This document shows positions 1 through 11,822 of a stretch of 64,000 nucleotides of DNA, in pieces (the first letter of the stretch is position 1; each line of letters starts with the position of its first letter). The DNA is from Bursaphelenchus xylophilus. Its lineage: Eukaryota; Nematoda; Chromadorea; Rhabditida; Aphelenchoididae. The DNA lies in assembly GCA_904066235.2 (NCBI GenBank), contig CAJFCV020000001.1:6634001-6698000 (forward strand), given 5' to 3'. The translations under genes were made by a program, and so were the position numbers. A model generated the notes under the pieces. That model saw only the letters and a list, made by a program, of their open reading frames with translations, was not told the origin of the DNA and searched no databases.

Positions 1-52
1 TATGGGAGTGATGACGATACGTCGTAGTATTTTTTAATAATTGATTTTCTAG

Positions 53-1667
53 ATTTAAGGGCTACGATGACAAGTTTCTTGCTTAGTCGGCCCGATTGGT
101 GCATCTCCAGACAACGAGTTTGGGGTGTTCCAATACCAGCGCTACTTGATATACACGGTAGCAATCATCATACATCTGCTGCCTTCATTCATGCTGTAGC
201 TGACCAAATACATGATGATTATAACTGGTATTGGAATGCGACTGAAAAACAACTCGTCGAACTTGTGTGTTTGGTTTTTAATTACGACGTCGCTTTTAGC
301 TGGGGAATAGGGATACTAATCCAGAAGACGTGAAGAAATCAACCGACATTATGGATGTCTGGTTTGACAGTGGATTGGTGTGGCATACCTTAAACGGAAG
401 GGTGGCAGATGTGATTTTAGAAGGACGGGATCAGTTCCGCGGGTGGTTCACTTCTCTTCTATTGACGTCCATGATTGCCGAGGTAGAGATGGTGATTCAA
501 CTTTACGTTTTTAGGATCGAATACCATACAAACAAGTTGTTGTTCACGGATTTACTGTTGACGATAACAACAAAAAGATGTCCAAATCCAAGGGAAATGT
601 AATCAATCCAACTACCGTAGGTTTCTTCATTGACTATAAAAACCCAGCAGATAACCGACGGCTCTCTGAAATCTCCTGCGATTGGGGTCGACGGACTGAG
701 GTTATGGGTGGCCTTATATGGAAGCGAGAACCCGGGCGACGTCAGGATTGGTCAATCTGTTCTGGAAGACGTTAAGTTACGCCTTAAACAAGTTCGTCTT
801 TCTTTTCGATTTATCTTGGGAGCATTGGAAGGATATAATGGAGACACACCCACAAGATTAAATTATCTCGATCAAGTAGGTGTATAATGTTATTTAAAAT
901 CATTTCCAATAGTATATATTGAAAGAAACTGGTCGTCTTGAAAAGAAGATTCACCTTTTGTATAGAGACTTTGAGTTCAGGCACGGCACCAATGAAACTT
1001 TGCAATTTCTAAGAAGTCCTTTCAGTTCCACTTACATTGTAAGTTCTTCAAGGATAATATTGAAAAAATTCTTTTAAGAATTTGGTGAAGGACAGATTGT
1101 ATTGTGACAGAATTGGGTCCTCTTCGCATAAAGCTGTCCAATATACTCTTAATGCAGTCGGCAACACCTTCATCAGAATATTGTCGCCCATAATGCCTCA
1201 TTTGGTGTCAGAATATTGTTCGCATCATCCATTACTGAAAAGCAACCTTTCTTCAAGTTACAGGGAGTTATTACTTAGAGGAGAGCAAGATGATTACATT
1301 TATGAACCTCAATTGGATGAGATAATAAAATTAACTCAGAATCTGAGAAAGAAAATAACTGAAACCGAGCCAGCAAAGAAGGTAAGCATTATTTGATGAT
1401 AAAAATGCATCAACGTTATAGGAATACGTCTTGAAATTTGCGAAAAGAGACGAGGAATTATTATCCAATGTCCAAAAGGAGACGTTTTCCGTTGATTCCG
1501 AACTTGTTGAACTCCTTGGAGTCGGTTCAGTTCTTTTGGAGGGATCTGGTGTCACCGAGTTGAGCGAAATATCTGGTAATCTCTACGTCTGTAAAAGATG
1601 CAGAAAAAGAAATTCCGAAGATGGGGATCGACTCTGCAAACGATGTTCTGTCGTTTTAGGAATATAA
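53..1667 (+). CDS. IARS2: Isoleucyl-tRNA synthetase, mitochondrial/bacterial type (3' part)
   Basis: This is the C-terminal portion of a class I aminoacyl-tRNA synthetase that charges tRNA-Ile; the 5' end lies outside the window. The first visible exon begins after a TTTTCTAG acceptor and encodes [17 protein letters not shown], the signature of bacterial/mitochondrial IleRS. Next come [10 protein letters not shown] and [10 protein letters not shown], then the class I KMSKS loop ([13 protein letters not shown], near 578). The anticodon-binding helical region follows (1080-1400). The last exon ends with a CxxC...CxxC zinc finger ([19 protein letters not shown]), as in the C-terminal zinc domain of mitochondrial IleRS. 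Several short introns interrupt it, and an AATAAA-like signal lies near 1700. That it is the mitochondrial rather than the cytosolic enzyme is inferred from these motifs. No transit peptide can be checked. Confidence 0.88.
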
Positions 1668-1725
1668 AAAGATTTATACATTTTCAAGTTTAAATATTAA
1701 AATAAAGCTATGTATAGAGGGATCG

Positions 1726-4700
1726 CTATAAGGCCGGCTTTCGTTTTGAGGTAATTTCTGGAGGGATTCTGGGGCATTCACTCTGAAAATATTTGTTACG
1801 TATTACTCAATTGGGCTTCGCTTACATTTTCATTGTACAATCTCTGCCATTTACTAACATTGGTTTTGTAAAACTCCATTTTTTTGCACCACTCGCGTTG
1901 AATAGCATGGAATTGCGCGATCGTCTTAGGTTGAGAACAGTCAGCTAAAAATTAAGCTCACAATTAATTGTCAGGGTTTTAAAGAGGAACATACCATCAT
2001 CCAGAATAAGGACATACTCAAACAAGGGCATACCGTCAAGAGAACATTGGTACGTCCCGCTTACACTTCTGGTCGCCTAAATCGTGAAATGTAAAAAGTT
2101 GAAGGCTCTTACATTTAACACGACCAATCCGCCAGATGAAGTTCTGATAACATGTTCAGTGTCATCCACAATGGGAGTCTTGTCCACTTCCCATACCGAA
2201 TCCTTCTGTCCTCCACATTTCAAATGAATTGAATCTCCTGGGAAAACTTTTTTCACCTCACTTTTTACATAGTTACGGCATTTATCAGCATTTGTCACAT
2301 CACTGATCCACCCAACAGCGGTCGAATGCACAGTATCTCTGGAGAAACATTCACTTCGCGCAATATTCCACGAGCAGTAGGGATCTGATGAGCAAGAATA
2401 ACAAGAAAAGTGTTGTGCACATTGTCCTAATCGGTATTGAGCGATGTTATTGTCTGTAGCAATGTAGAAATACTCTCCCGGCAAAATGGCCATATCACGG
2501 AATCGTCCTTTGGATAAAGAATACGTGCCCAGTTGACGGAACTGTCTTTGATCATACCAATGTAATATTTTATGAATGGAGTTTGATCTAAATGGGAATT
2601 GCAGAACAAATTCAACTCCTTACTTAGGGTTGTAGATCAGCAAAACAACTGAATTGTCTCGTGGATCTGCTACAATCTTTCCAAGTCTCTCTCCGGGAAA
2701 TATGTTTACATCCCCATCCGCATTAACAGACTCAGACATCAGAAGATGGGACTTGGCGAAGTGGAGATCCGAGTCTGAGAGAGTTCTGGAGTCAGAGCTA
2801 CATGATCCAGGCCGGTAATTTGGGATTTGATCAAGCGGAGTAGGACTCCAAACTGAGTGAACGGATGTCTGTTCCAAGAAAAGTCCTGTGTCGAATACCT
2901 GATTAATAGCGCGCAGGGAGAAATGGCAGACCGCCGACGATTGAATCGCGTTCTCCGATGAGGAGAAGACTCCGTAAAAAGAAATATCACTACCCATGTC
3001 GACCATCGAAACAGAATCTAAAAAAATGACAATCAAACTTTCACAATTATTTTTGATTACTACAATTAATGTTAGGCTAAAACACAAATTCAGTCATGAT
3101 GCTTACTCAGATAGTTAAAGTTAAGTGATCCAGATGCGGAACAGTTCAATTTGGCCTTGACGAAGGAAGTCCAGATCTGTCTCAGGACATTCTTCCCTCC
3201 GATATCATTCTAAAAATTTTCAATAACAATAAAATGGGTAACTGAATATTCGGGCATCAAAATATTGGTACTAATATTGGGCTAAAACGAAATCTGTTTT
3301 GTTTTTGGTCAAACATCTCTGTTAGCACTATTAATATCGCTACAACTGTAAGTAACATTTAAAATTACTGTAAATTTTGAGAATAATCCTAATTTTTTAT
3401 TGTTTTGAGGGTTTCGAAAATGAGGAATCAAAAAATGATATCCGTTTCGGAGTTGGAGGATTTCTTGGGTGACAATGTTACAATTATGGCAACTAAATAT
3501 GACGTGAACAATAAAATTAGGACCACTCTCAAAATTTACAGTGACGCGCAAAACAGATTTCCTTTTTGGATTCCTGATGATCGAAGCCCCTAACAACCAA
3601 TACAAATGCAAAAAGACTTTTTATAGTGACATGTCATGTTTAGTAGCTATCAGTACAACACTTTCTTCATCACCCGAGAATTCACCTACCCCGAAAATGC
3701 ATGACCCGAATAAGCGATCACCCGAAAGGGCTCATCCGAATTTTCACCACCCGAATACTCTCAACCCCCAATAAAATGGCTTACTTTGCAGACACGAGCC
3801 ACTCTCGAATACACTGTTCGGCCACAGTTTTCGGTTTCTACAGCCACTTCACGAAAGAAGAAGTAAACATATTGGTTCACAGAGAAGGATCCAACAAATT
3901 GAGGGTCTACAACAGGGTGATCAATAATAATAATACTCACCATTCAGCCATTTGGAGTCAGTGTAAACGGATCTTAAGGCTGGATGTATCTCCTTATTGT
4001 TGAAGACAAGAGGAGGACGATAAACCAGATGATTCTCGAGGGATTGGCCAGTGCGAATACCGGAATAAATAGCCGGGACGTCATCTGGGTTGCCAAACTC
4101 TAAAAAATTACAAAAAATGTTTCTACTAATACGGTGGGGCCTTCTTTGGGGCCCGATTTAAACTGGCTATAACTTCTTTATTTTTGGGTCGAATGTCAAA
4201 ATTCTTTTTTCCTTGAATCCTCAGACTCTCCCATTTTGTTTAATTCCAAACATGTTATACCTATCTTGAGACTACAGCAAAAATTAACAACAACCAAAAA
4301 AACTAAAATTTGCGTTCACAGTTTTCGGTTGTTAAAACTGTCTGCCTGAAAATGGAATGTTGTGTTGAAAAAGAAAACGTGGCCTGCCCTTCGGTATGGC
4401 TGCAGATGCCACAAAGACCCTGTAGAAGTTCCTTACCAACGAACACAGCGGTTGTATTTACTTCGGAGTGCGGAGAACAAATCCCAATGGCACTGCGTGG
4501 ATTCTCCAGATCCTTGAGATTACTTCCATCAATTTGATGAAGGATCGGTTTCATAGCATTACTCACACATACAATAATATTCCCATCCGACTTCACAAAC
4601 TGTTTTCTAACCCTGGAATAGCAATCTTGCTCCACCAAAGTAGATCGAATGCAATCTTCGAGTTCATTTGGGTCGACTGATAATACTCTTTTTGCTGACT

Positions 4701-5014
4701 AAAATCATTTATTAAGTCAAAGCAAACCTACTAGGCTCGTATCGTTGATGTTGTATAACCATAGCTTGAACAAATGACCCTTTGCTCCAACATAAAGTGA
4801 AGAGGTTTTGGGATTCACAAGAAGCGATTCATAATTTAGTTCTCCTTCAGAAAAAGAGTTATCTGGAATACAAATTTTTATGAAGATACTTCATCAACGC
4901 ACTACGGTAACCAAAAATATTCGAAATGTACTAAAGATTACCTGGTATAATGGGATTGGAATTACAAAATTGGAATACTAATAAGAGGAGTAAAATGGAC
5001 AAAGACGAGGCCAT
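1726..5014 (-). CDS. mab-20: Secreted semaphorin, Sema-2/MAB-20 type
   Basis: A secreted guidance cue of the semaphorin family, which acts through plexin receptors. The start at 5014 gives a clear signal peptide ([20 protein letters not shown]) spliced to the first sema blade, which contains [14 protein letters not shown]. Later exons carry [14 protein letters not shown] (about 4450-4500) and [19 protein letters not shown] followed by YRPGSC (2800-2950), all typical sema-domain sequence. A PSI domain follows ([13 protein letters not shown], about 2350-2400). Then an Ig-like domain contains [10 protein letters not shown], and a short basic tail ends at 1726. There is no transmembrane segment after the Ig domain, which fits class 2 invertebrate semaphorins. 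The C-terminal exon [11 protein letters not shown] and the tail were read across two short introns. Assignment to MAB-20 rather than another secreted class is by architecture. Confidence 0.85.
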
Positions 5015-5248
5015 AGCTGGTCAAACCGCATGCATCCGCCTTTCTGCGAGCGAAGAAAAGACGAAAGGAGGGATTGGGAAGGATGGACGGTCGCGGAGAG
5101 CTGAGGCGGCAAAGGGCCGAATCGGAGAGCGCCGCGTTTTATTCCCTCACAATCCGGTGACTCAAACAACCCAACCAGTAATTGCGCCTCATAATTTATT
5201 TTACAGGAAGCACTGTCATTGAGCTCAAATTTGTTCAGAAAGAATAAT

Positions 5249-5736
5249 TTATACAGTCCGAGGCGATCCTAGAAGTTCGGCCAGGGCAGCTTTCTCGTCG
5301 ATACTCATCAGCTCCATCTGATCGAACACATTGTGCCGACCTTCAAACTCCTCCAAATGAGTACTTTGTCCAGGTTTTGTGACCTCTACTAAGCTAGAAG
5401 TTCGGTCCAAGGGTAAAGGATGAGGTTGAGCAATCGGTATTGGACTTGGTGTTTCTTCTCGCACCTTCCCCTTATACCCGTCTTCTAATTTCGGAGTAAT
5501 TTCTTTGGTCGGTGTTGGAGATAAAAATTCTCTATCCTTTTTAAAATCATACTGAAGACATTATAACAAACTGTGGCACAACCTTACGTTAAAATTCTGT
5601 AAGTCGGGTATGTGATGTTCCGGAATGTGAATAGAAGGAACCGGCAAAAAACGAGGGTTTATTTCAATATTTATGTCGTTCACATATCCTGCAATTTAAA
5701 ACCGTCTTATTAGACATACTTACTGCAGCCTGACAT
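5249..5736 (-). CDS. Small protein of unknown function
   Basis: Three exons can be joined into a protein of roughly 135 residues. The start exon is MSGC (ATG at 5736, donor GTAAGT). A second exon begins YVNDINIEINPRFLPVPS. A long third exon ends in ELLGSPRTV and a stop at 5249. The protein is rich in proline and acidic residues, with no membrane segment or recognised domain. The C-terminal stretch FDQMELMSIDEKAALAELL is probably helical. I do not recognise the family. The gene lies upstream of the semaphorin on the same strand (about 235 bp between) and is divergent from MAF1. Intron boundaries fit GT/AG consensus, which supports a real gene. Confidence 0.6.
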
Positions 5737-5901
5737 AATAGAAACAAGTAACGATTTTACACTTCGAATAATTGGCGTGTTTCGAACACGAACTCAAAAT
5801 TTTACCTTGACAGGTTTCAGCGTATAAAATGTCTCACAATTTTTTCGATTTTTTTTGTTTTCTTGTTTTCCGCAATTCACTAATTGATCTGATCCAACAA
5901 G
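5737..5901. promoter_or_regulatory. Divergent promoter region between the small unknown gene and MAF1
   Basis: Only 165 bp separate the two start codons, so both promoters must share this stretch. It holds a TATA-like GCGTATAAAATG at about 5820. The surrounding sequence, GTTTCAGCGTATAAAATGTC, recurs nearly exactly in the transposon-like repeats near 50.3, 50.6, 51.8 and 52.2 kb. Whether it works as a TATA box here is inference. Confidence 0.4.
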
Positions 5902-6691
5902 ATGAAGTTGTTGGAAAATGCAACTCTCGACAGTATATGTTCCTTTATTAAGACCAATTCCATGGATATTACACTTGATGTTAGGTGAGAATTTAAAACT
6001 TGTTTTTATTCGTCTTTTGATTATAGGATAGAGTCTTACTCCTGTAAAATGGTCTCGACCGACAAGAAAGAATGGAAGAAGTCTTTTAGAACCCCCGAGG
6101 AAGCCAATGAACTTCAGCCTTTGTCTCCTCCTGAAGATTCATTTCTTCATCAATTGTCAAGTTCACCCTTTTCTAGTGGAAGGTTGAGACATTCGTCCGA
6201 GGTGAGCTGTAGCTCAGACAACGACATTGACGAGAACGGCCAGATTGTGGTGGGAACAGTTTCTCGCAGAACCTTGTTCAACTTGGTTTCGCTTCTTAAT
6301 CTCAGTTACAACGACTATGACTTTTCACATATCAAAAGTGAGAGTTTTTCACTTGTCCAACTCAAGGATTGCATGAATAACGTAAATGACAAATTCACGG
6401 CAGCGGTAAGAAGTTTCTCGAACCACAAGGATGACTTTTGGAAAGCAATTGACGTTGAGATCAAACTGAAGGAATGTATTATTTACAGGTAATTGAAGAC
6501 GCTGTAATATGTTTTCTTTTAGTTATATCCCAGAATATTCGAACGATCCTTTCACCGAAGATGGCTGCATTTGGACATTCAATTATCTTTGCTGGAACAA
6601 GGTCCTTAAACGGATATTGTTCTTGTCCTGTCGAGCATTGAGGCCAGAGAACCTTGACATTTCCTCTGAACAGCTATGGGTGGATGAATGA
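5902..6691 (+). CDS. maf-1: MAF1, repressor of RNA polymerase III
   Basis: MAF1 binds RNA polymerase III and represses tRNA and 5S rRNA transcription when TOR signalling falls. The first exon begins MKLLENATLDSICSFI, and after a short intron IESYSCKM follows, matching the conserved N-terminal MAF1 box. A serine-rich, phosphorylation-prone linker follows (LSPPEDSFLHQLSSSPFSS). The second half has SRRTLFNLVSLLNLSYNDYDF, then KDDFWKAIDVEI and ECIIYRYIPE. The last part reads DPFTEDGCIWTFNYLCWNKV and KRILFLSCR, the conserved MAF1 core. The stop is at 6691. Length (about 225 residues) is usual for animals. It is convergent with the calponin-like gene. Confidence 0.93.
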
Positions 6692-6996
6692 TTTGGGGAT
6701 GTTGTCACTTATTGCATCGGACGGGAGTCAATGGTCAGATGTCCTTGTAAATATTCATTTATTTTAGGCTTTCTTTGGTGTTAGATGACCTAGTTTTGTT
6801 TATTTTATTGTCAATTTACATTGCTTTTTTAAAGCTTTTATTTGTTGCGCTTGCTTTAGGAAAGCCATGTGTGCTGAGCATTTTGATCATACCTCTAAGA
6901 TCCCAATGTTTTCTCATTTATTGTTAGTTTTATTCTCCAATAAATTTATTATGACTAATGTTATGCCAAATAGATAGTTCATTAAAGTGTCGTTGA
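6692..6996. other. Convergent 3' intergenic region
   Basis: AT-rich 3' untranslated sequence between MAF1 (+) and the calponin-like gene (-). It includes an AATAAA at about 6939 on the plus strand. No further gene was seen. Confidence 0.5.
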
Positions 6997-7579
6997 TTAT
7001 ATCTTGTTTTTTGGAATTTGTTTGGGTGGTGGAATACCATGACTTTTCTCCAGCTAAACGGGTATTTGAAGAGATGGGCCCTTACCTTTCTTCCCAGCGA
7101 TTGTAATGTTACGCAAACGGAGAAGAGATCCCGGGCCTCGAACAGATCAACTGATTGGAATGTTTCTTCGTCGATTACGCCAAATTTTCTGACGCAATTT
7201 GTAAACTGGTTAATATTCTCCATACTGTTGAAATTAGAAATAGGCTTCATTATTTTCTTGACAGTGCCGGGCTGAATTGCGTTGATCAAACTGGAAACCC
7301 CCAGTAAGGTATTCATTAGATATTTCCTTACCGACAGAGCAGTTGTCCGTCTTTTAATAGGCCAAGGAAGTTTTGTCTGCTTCCGGTTGTATCAAAGTCC
7401 TCTTTTGTGATGTCCTTGATCCATTGTAGAAGATACCCAGCTTCCTCTTCGTTGAACTTTGATGCTTGCTTCAATTAGAACAGGTTTAATGAAGAATTTT
7501 AAGATAAAATCACCCTTACCTTATCCAAAACAGCTCCACCAAGACCCCCAGGGCGTGGTCGGTGGATGTATTCACCCAT
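6997..7579 (-). CDS. Calponin/transgelin-like single CH-domain protein
   Basis: An actin-binding calponin-homology protein of the transgelin/muscle protein 20/calponin group. The start exon reads [20 protein letters not shown]. The CH domain follows ([20 protein letters not shown], then [18 protein letters not shown]). Next come [16 protein letters not shown] and [19 protein letters not shown], and QSLGRK closes the CH domain. A last exon, accepted after TTTAG, adds [16 protein letters not shown] and a stop at 6997. The tail is short, so no clear calponin repeat follows. Directly before the ATG is CTCTTTAG|A, a 3' splice site consistent with trans-splicing or a 5'UTR intron. The internal intron structure around 7330-7500 is approximate. 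Confidence 0.82.
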
Positions 7580-7841
7580 TCTAAAGAGAAGAATAAGGGA
7601 TTTGCTAGTAAAATCCTTTAAATAATGTTTGGCCGGATCAAGAGGACCAAAGTAGTGCACCCACACGCCCTCTTCTTTCTTCAATAGCCCTGTTTGCTAA
7701 CATCTATCCTACGTGGGATGTTCTAGAATTTCTTTTGTATGAATCAGCCCCCAAGGAAATAGAAAAAATCTCGCAATATCAGTTTTTATAGATCAACAGT
7801 AGAGACAACAATCAACAAATAACAGAAGATGAAACGACGTT

Positions 7842-10370
7842 TTAGTTGGAGGACTTCAGGAGAAGGCAACTTTCGACAAACGTGGGGCCGAGTTTGGTGA
7901 GGGGTGCCAAGGTATAGGCCGTTCCTTCCAGCAATTTCCGCGCAGATAAGGTCTTTGATGTGTTGATTCGTCGGTTCGGATATTGCTCCACCCTCTGTGA
8001 TCGAACGAGTTGTGCGAGAGCTGAGAACGGAGTTTTTTTGAAGTCGAGAGTAACTTCTCGAAGTGATTGGTTCTCTTCAATCTCGGATTTCAATAACGAC
8101 AGACCCTAAATAAATGGAGGATTGTATAAGTTTAAAGTAAATAAAGAGATTTCATTTCGGAGGAAAACATACCTGCGAATTCAAAGCCGTAAACCTTATG
8201 TTTGACTCGCTTCCAGTGGCCACGATTTGTTCTTGAGGGCTGCTGAATGACAACTTCTTTATCAAATCGCCAGTTGATGAATCGAACCAAAACACTAAAG
8301 AGGTTTGCTGATTAATTAATAGATGAATTTCCACAAAATAATCGAATACCCACCGTCCTCTTTGTTATAACCGAAAGAAACTAATCTGTCACAATACAGA
8401 TTGAGACCAGTTTGTTGTATGGCCCAGGTAAAAGTTCGATTAGTAATGTCAAATGCCAACACTCCAATATCTCCAGACATTAACAAGAAGTTTGGATTTT
8501 GAGTTAAAGGTGCCCACGCAACACTTTTCACGCCTGGGATCTGGTCCAAACATTCCACGGTGTTAAGATAATTTCCATTCCATAAGATAACAAAGGTATC
8601 CTTCTCTTCGATTCCATTGACAGTGGCAAAAAGATTTTCTCTTACAGAAGAACAACCGAATATTAATGTGTTATTCCACGAAGCCTGTTTTTTCAGATCT
8701 AAACAGAATTTTCGCCGTCTTGTAGGATCGTGTTGGAAGGATAATATCTTCCCATTGTAATCGACGGCAATAGCGTATTCTCCCTCGTCCTTAGCATGGT
8801 GCTTCTCTTCTTCTTGACTCAATCTAAGGAATTTTACCTTCCAAAACAATTCAATCGAATTCAAATATTTTATGTCATTGATTGATCGGGTGGGCAGACG
8901 AGTGAAGAATTTTAAAATCGTCTAAAAAATTAGCCACTTGTAAATAGTACAAACCTTTTCAGCATTATGCCTCAGCAACTGGCACGTGACAATCAATGAA
9001 GAAGAAAGCGCGATCTGATAGACATTGGTCCAGTCATACTGGGGTGCAGTGATACTGTCCCTGGTGGGAGGGTTTTCCTTTGCAACATCAAACTAAAAAA
9101 ACAAAATAAATTATGATGTAAAAGAGGACCGATTGAAAACAGAAAAAATAAGAACCCACCTCGGCAATGGTTCTCCATTTCACTGGATCAATCCATTGGA
9201 CATAGCCATGTCTGCTATTCGTAACAATGTAATTGGGATGTTCCACGTCAGTCTTCAGCCCAATCCAATCCGTAGGAGGTTCTGGGGACCATTGAATCGT
9301 CTGAGGACGAGAAATAACAGCAAGAGTAGACGTGTTGAGAACAACCAACGAGTTGTCGGCAAGAACAGCAACAAGAACACTGTCATCCCGACTCAGCCAC
9401 AGACTGTCCACTGCCGAATCCATCCTTTCCATGGCATGAAATTGTTCGTACTTTCCTTTACCGGAAGTCGTCATATTCCACTTGTCCACACGGCAGTTCC
9501 CAGTGCCACAGAATACAGCTAACAATGAAGTCACGGCAATATTAACTTCGGAATTATGAGAGTGGAAGAAAGTTCGATTTGAGGCAGTCAATCCGTATTT
9601 ATCCACCCGGTTCCTAAATGGGTAATGCTCAAAGAATATAAGGCACTCACCAAGAATAAACTCGGCCAATATTCAGAACCGCGAAAACATTGTCCTCAAC
9701 AACTTTGATCGAGCTGAATTCAATCTCCTTGTTATACTCCGCGGACGTAAAGTGCTGGCCGAAGAAAAATTCGGTTTCTTGTGGTGTAAATGAATCATCA
9801 AAACCGATAACATTAACTCGTCGTCCAGAACAATAAACAAGAAAGTCACTTCCGACTGCCAATTGCTTGGGCCTTTCGATTCTGCAAGGCAGAACTGCTA
9901 TTGTCTTGCATTCGAACTTCTGCAGATCGATTTTGAGCAGTATATCCCCAGATTTGTTATTTAGAAGGCCGAACAACGTCCCCTTTACAACATAGATATA
10001 TACCAAACGGCCATCAATCTTCATTTTCCGAGTTTCCACAAGTTTATTCTCTCCCACATTCCATTTAAAGACTTCTCCTTTCTGTGAAATCGACAGCAAC
10101 TAAAACGAGAATAAAAAATTATTTTCTTCAACTTACGTGATCTCCATTCCATTCGATTCCAACAATAGCGGTATGATGTTGGAATATATTACGCCGGGAT
10201 CCGGTCTTGACATCTAATACAATAACGGACGTCCGGGAAATAAATGCACAATGCCTATAAAAGTTGATTGTAAAACCCTGAACTCACCGCGTGTTATCAT
10301 CAAATGAAGGAGCATATTCATTCAGGTGCAGACCTATTTGACTTTCTTCCGTGTACAAGGGAGCTTTCAT
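7842..10370 (-). CDS. WDR75: WD40 protein, WDR75/Utp17-like (small-subunit processome)
   Basis: A beta-propeller protein most like WDR75, a t-UTP subunit of the U3 small-subunit processome needed for rDNA transcription and 18S rRNA processing. The start at 10370 gives MKAPLYTEESQIGLHLNEY, then SVIVLDVKTGSRRNIFQHH and IVGIEWNGDHLLSISQKGEV, the first blades. Many degenerate WD repeats follow (VDSLWLSRDDSVLVAVLADN; GVKSVAWAPLTQNPNFLLMS). The C-terminal exon has LLEGTAYTLAPLTKLGPTFV and ESCLLLK, resembling the C-terminal segment of WDR75. Repeats are weakly conserved, so the family assignment rests on the order of segments and this tail. Another divergent nucleolar WD40 protein is possible. About seven or more exons have short introns. 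Confidence 0.6.
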
Positions 10371-10784
10371 AGCGAAGACAACTTCATAGACGCAATATTT
10401 TAGATATCAACAAAGGCTTTACGGAGCTTGGGCGAAAAAACTTTCGGCGAACAACAAACAGGGCGAAAGATGATATTTTTTACAAGTTGTCAGAAACAAG
10501 ACGTTTTAGTTAGTTTTACGTTTCACTAAAATTCGCCCAATCTCGATAACTTTATAATTATAATAAATCCTCAACAAAAATTTCCGAACCCAAAAATTTT
10601 TGTGGCAGGCTGCGCCCTGTTTAGTGTTATTTTTGAGAAACTTTTATACGAAGAATAAAACGACTATACGAATATCACAGTACACGGTTCTGTACTTTCG
10701 GGGGACAACCGATCGAACTGCTGGGTTAAACACATATAATCATACGACTAGACTAGTATTTATTATAGTTTTTGGTGAACAATG
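10371..10784. other. Intergenic region between CPTP and WDR75-like genes
   Basis: About 410 bp upstream of the WDR75-like start and downstream of the CPTP stop. It is AT-rich, with no gene recognised. The spacing is longer than a typical nematode operon gap. Confidence 0.45.
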
Positions 10785-11431
10785 TCACGGAAGAGCGAGG
10801 AGATTACGTTCCTGATATATAGTATGTACGCGTCTGTAGACAATTGAAGTGATTTGTAGGAATTGTGTGATTGTTTCTTTGGCCTCGTCGAATGTTTTGT
10901 CCTCAAACATTATCCGTAGTAGCTGTTCTCGCCCAGGAACCATTTTAGAGGCAAATGAAACTGATTTCCTGATGATCCAAGTGTGATGACGACTTAAGGT
11001 TTCGTCATAACTTTTTCGAAAGATCTCGGAAGTACTTTCTTCCTCGTTGTCGTATATCTGTTTGACAAATAAAGTCAAAAATTCTAGTGCTCGATGCAGT
11101 CTTAAAAGTGTTCTGGAGCCTTTTTCTCTTGGGGTCTCGGCGTCATTACATTCCGTAGACACCATCGTGATTACAGTTGAGTATTCATCCTTGTTATTAT
11201 CGATTAATTCTCTAAGAATTATCCTTTTCGCTGCGACATCAGATTCCACAAATCCGAAGACAACGCCGAGTTCGGAAAAAAATCTAAAATTGCATGGATC
11301 CAGAAGTAGCCCACAAAAATGTACCTGCTCAGTTCTTCGTAAGCGTCTAGATATTCTGGCAGTTTAACATCGTCATCTCCATGTAAACTGCCGTGGAAAT
11401 GTTGAATCACATTGCTTATATTACATGACAT
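10785..11431 (-). CDS. CPTP: Ceramide-1-phosphate / glycolipid transfer protein (GLTP fold)
   Basis: A cytosolic GLTP-fold lipid-transfer protein that moves ceramide-1-phosphate between membranes. Two exons are visible. The first is MSCNISNVIQHFHGSLHGD... ending YEELSR. The second begins FFSELGVVFGFVESDVAAKR, with the SDVxxK lipid headgroup motif. The paired arginines are seen in TLLRLHRALEFLTLFV, and the His-containing helix in RHHTWIIRKSVSFASKMVP. The C-terminus RVHTIYQERNLLALP is short. Size (about 200 residues) fits CPTP rather than a FAPP-type fusion. The phosphate-binding Arg/Lys pattern favours CPTP over neutral-glycolipid GLTP, by inference. The intron is about 50 bp. Confidence 0.87.
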
Positions 11432-11822
11432 CAAGAAATCGAATTAAAATTTTTTATGGCTCCTGTCCGCAGAAATCACTTAATGTCGGGCGCAGACTGC
11501 TCTTACTAACTGACCGTTTAGAAAACCCGTCATCGGGAAGCAAAATAGCATTAATTACTTGATTATTTTACATTTTTTTGGCCTTTCTATCAGCGTACTG
11601 CCAAATGCTAAGAACAACACTTAAAAAATGTCAAATATGCCAAGAAAATTAGCGGTCGTTCTGACGTTTTTTTTGAACGTTAATTCTTCGTACAGAAAAT
11701 TTTAGTCAGAATAAAGTTTCTGCAATTTTTATTTCTGCATTGATTAAAACTGGAATTGCAGTATTATGGATTGATAGTGTCGAGGTGTTTTTATTGTTTT
11801 TAAGAATTCTAAAAGCTAAGAA
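11432..11822. promoter_or_regulatory. Divergent promoter region between CPTP and TAF4
   Basis: About 390 bp between two outward-facing genes. It is AT-rich with poly-T runs. No convincing TATA box or repeat was identified. Confidence 0.4.

Noticed and set aside
6997..10370. CPTP, WDR75-like and calponin-like genes as one operon
   Set aside because: Gaps of about 260 and 415 bp are larger than usual operon spacing. No second leader acceptor evidence exists except before calponin.
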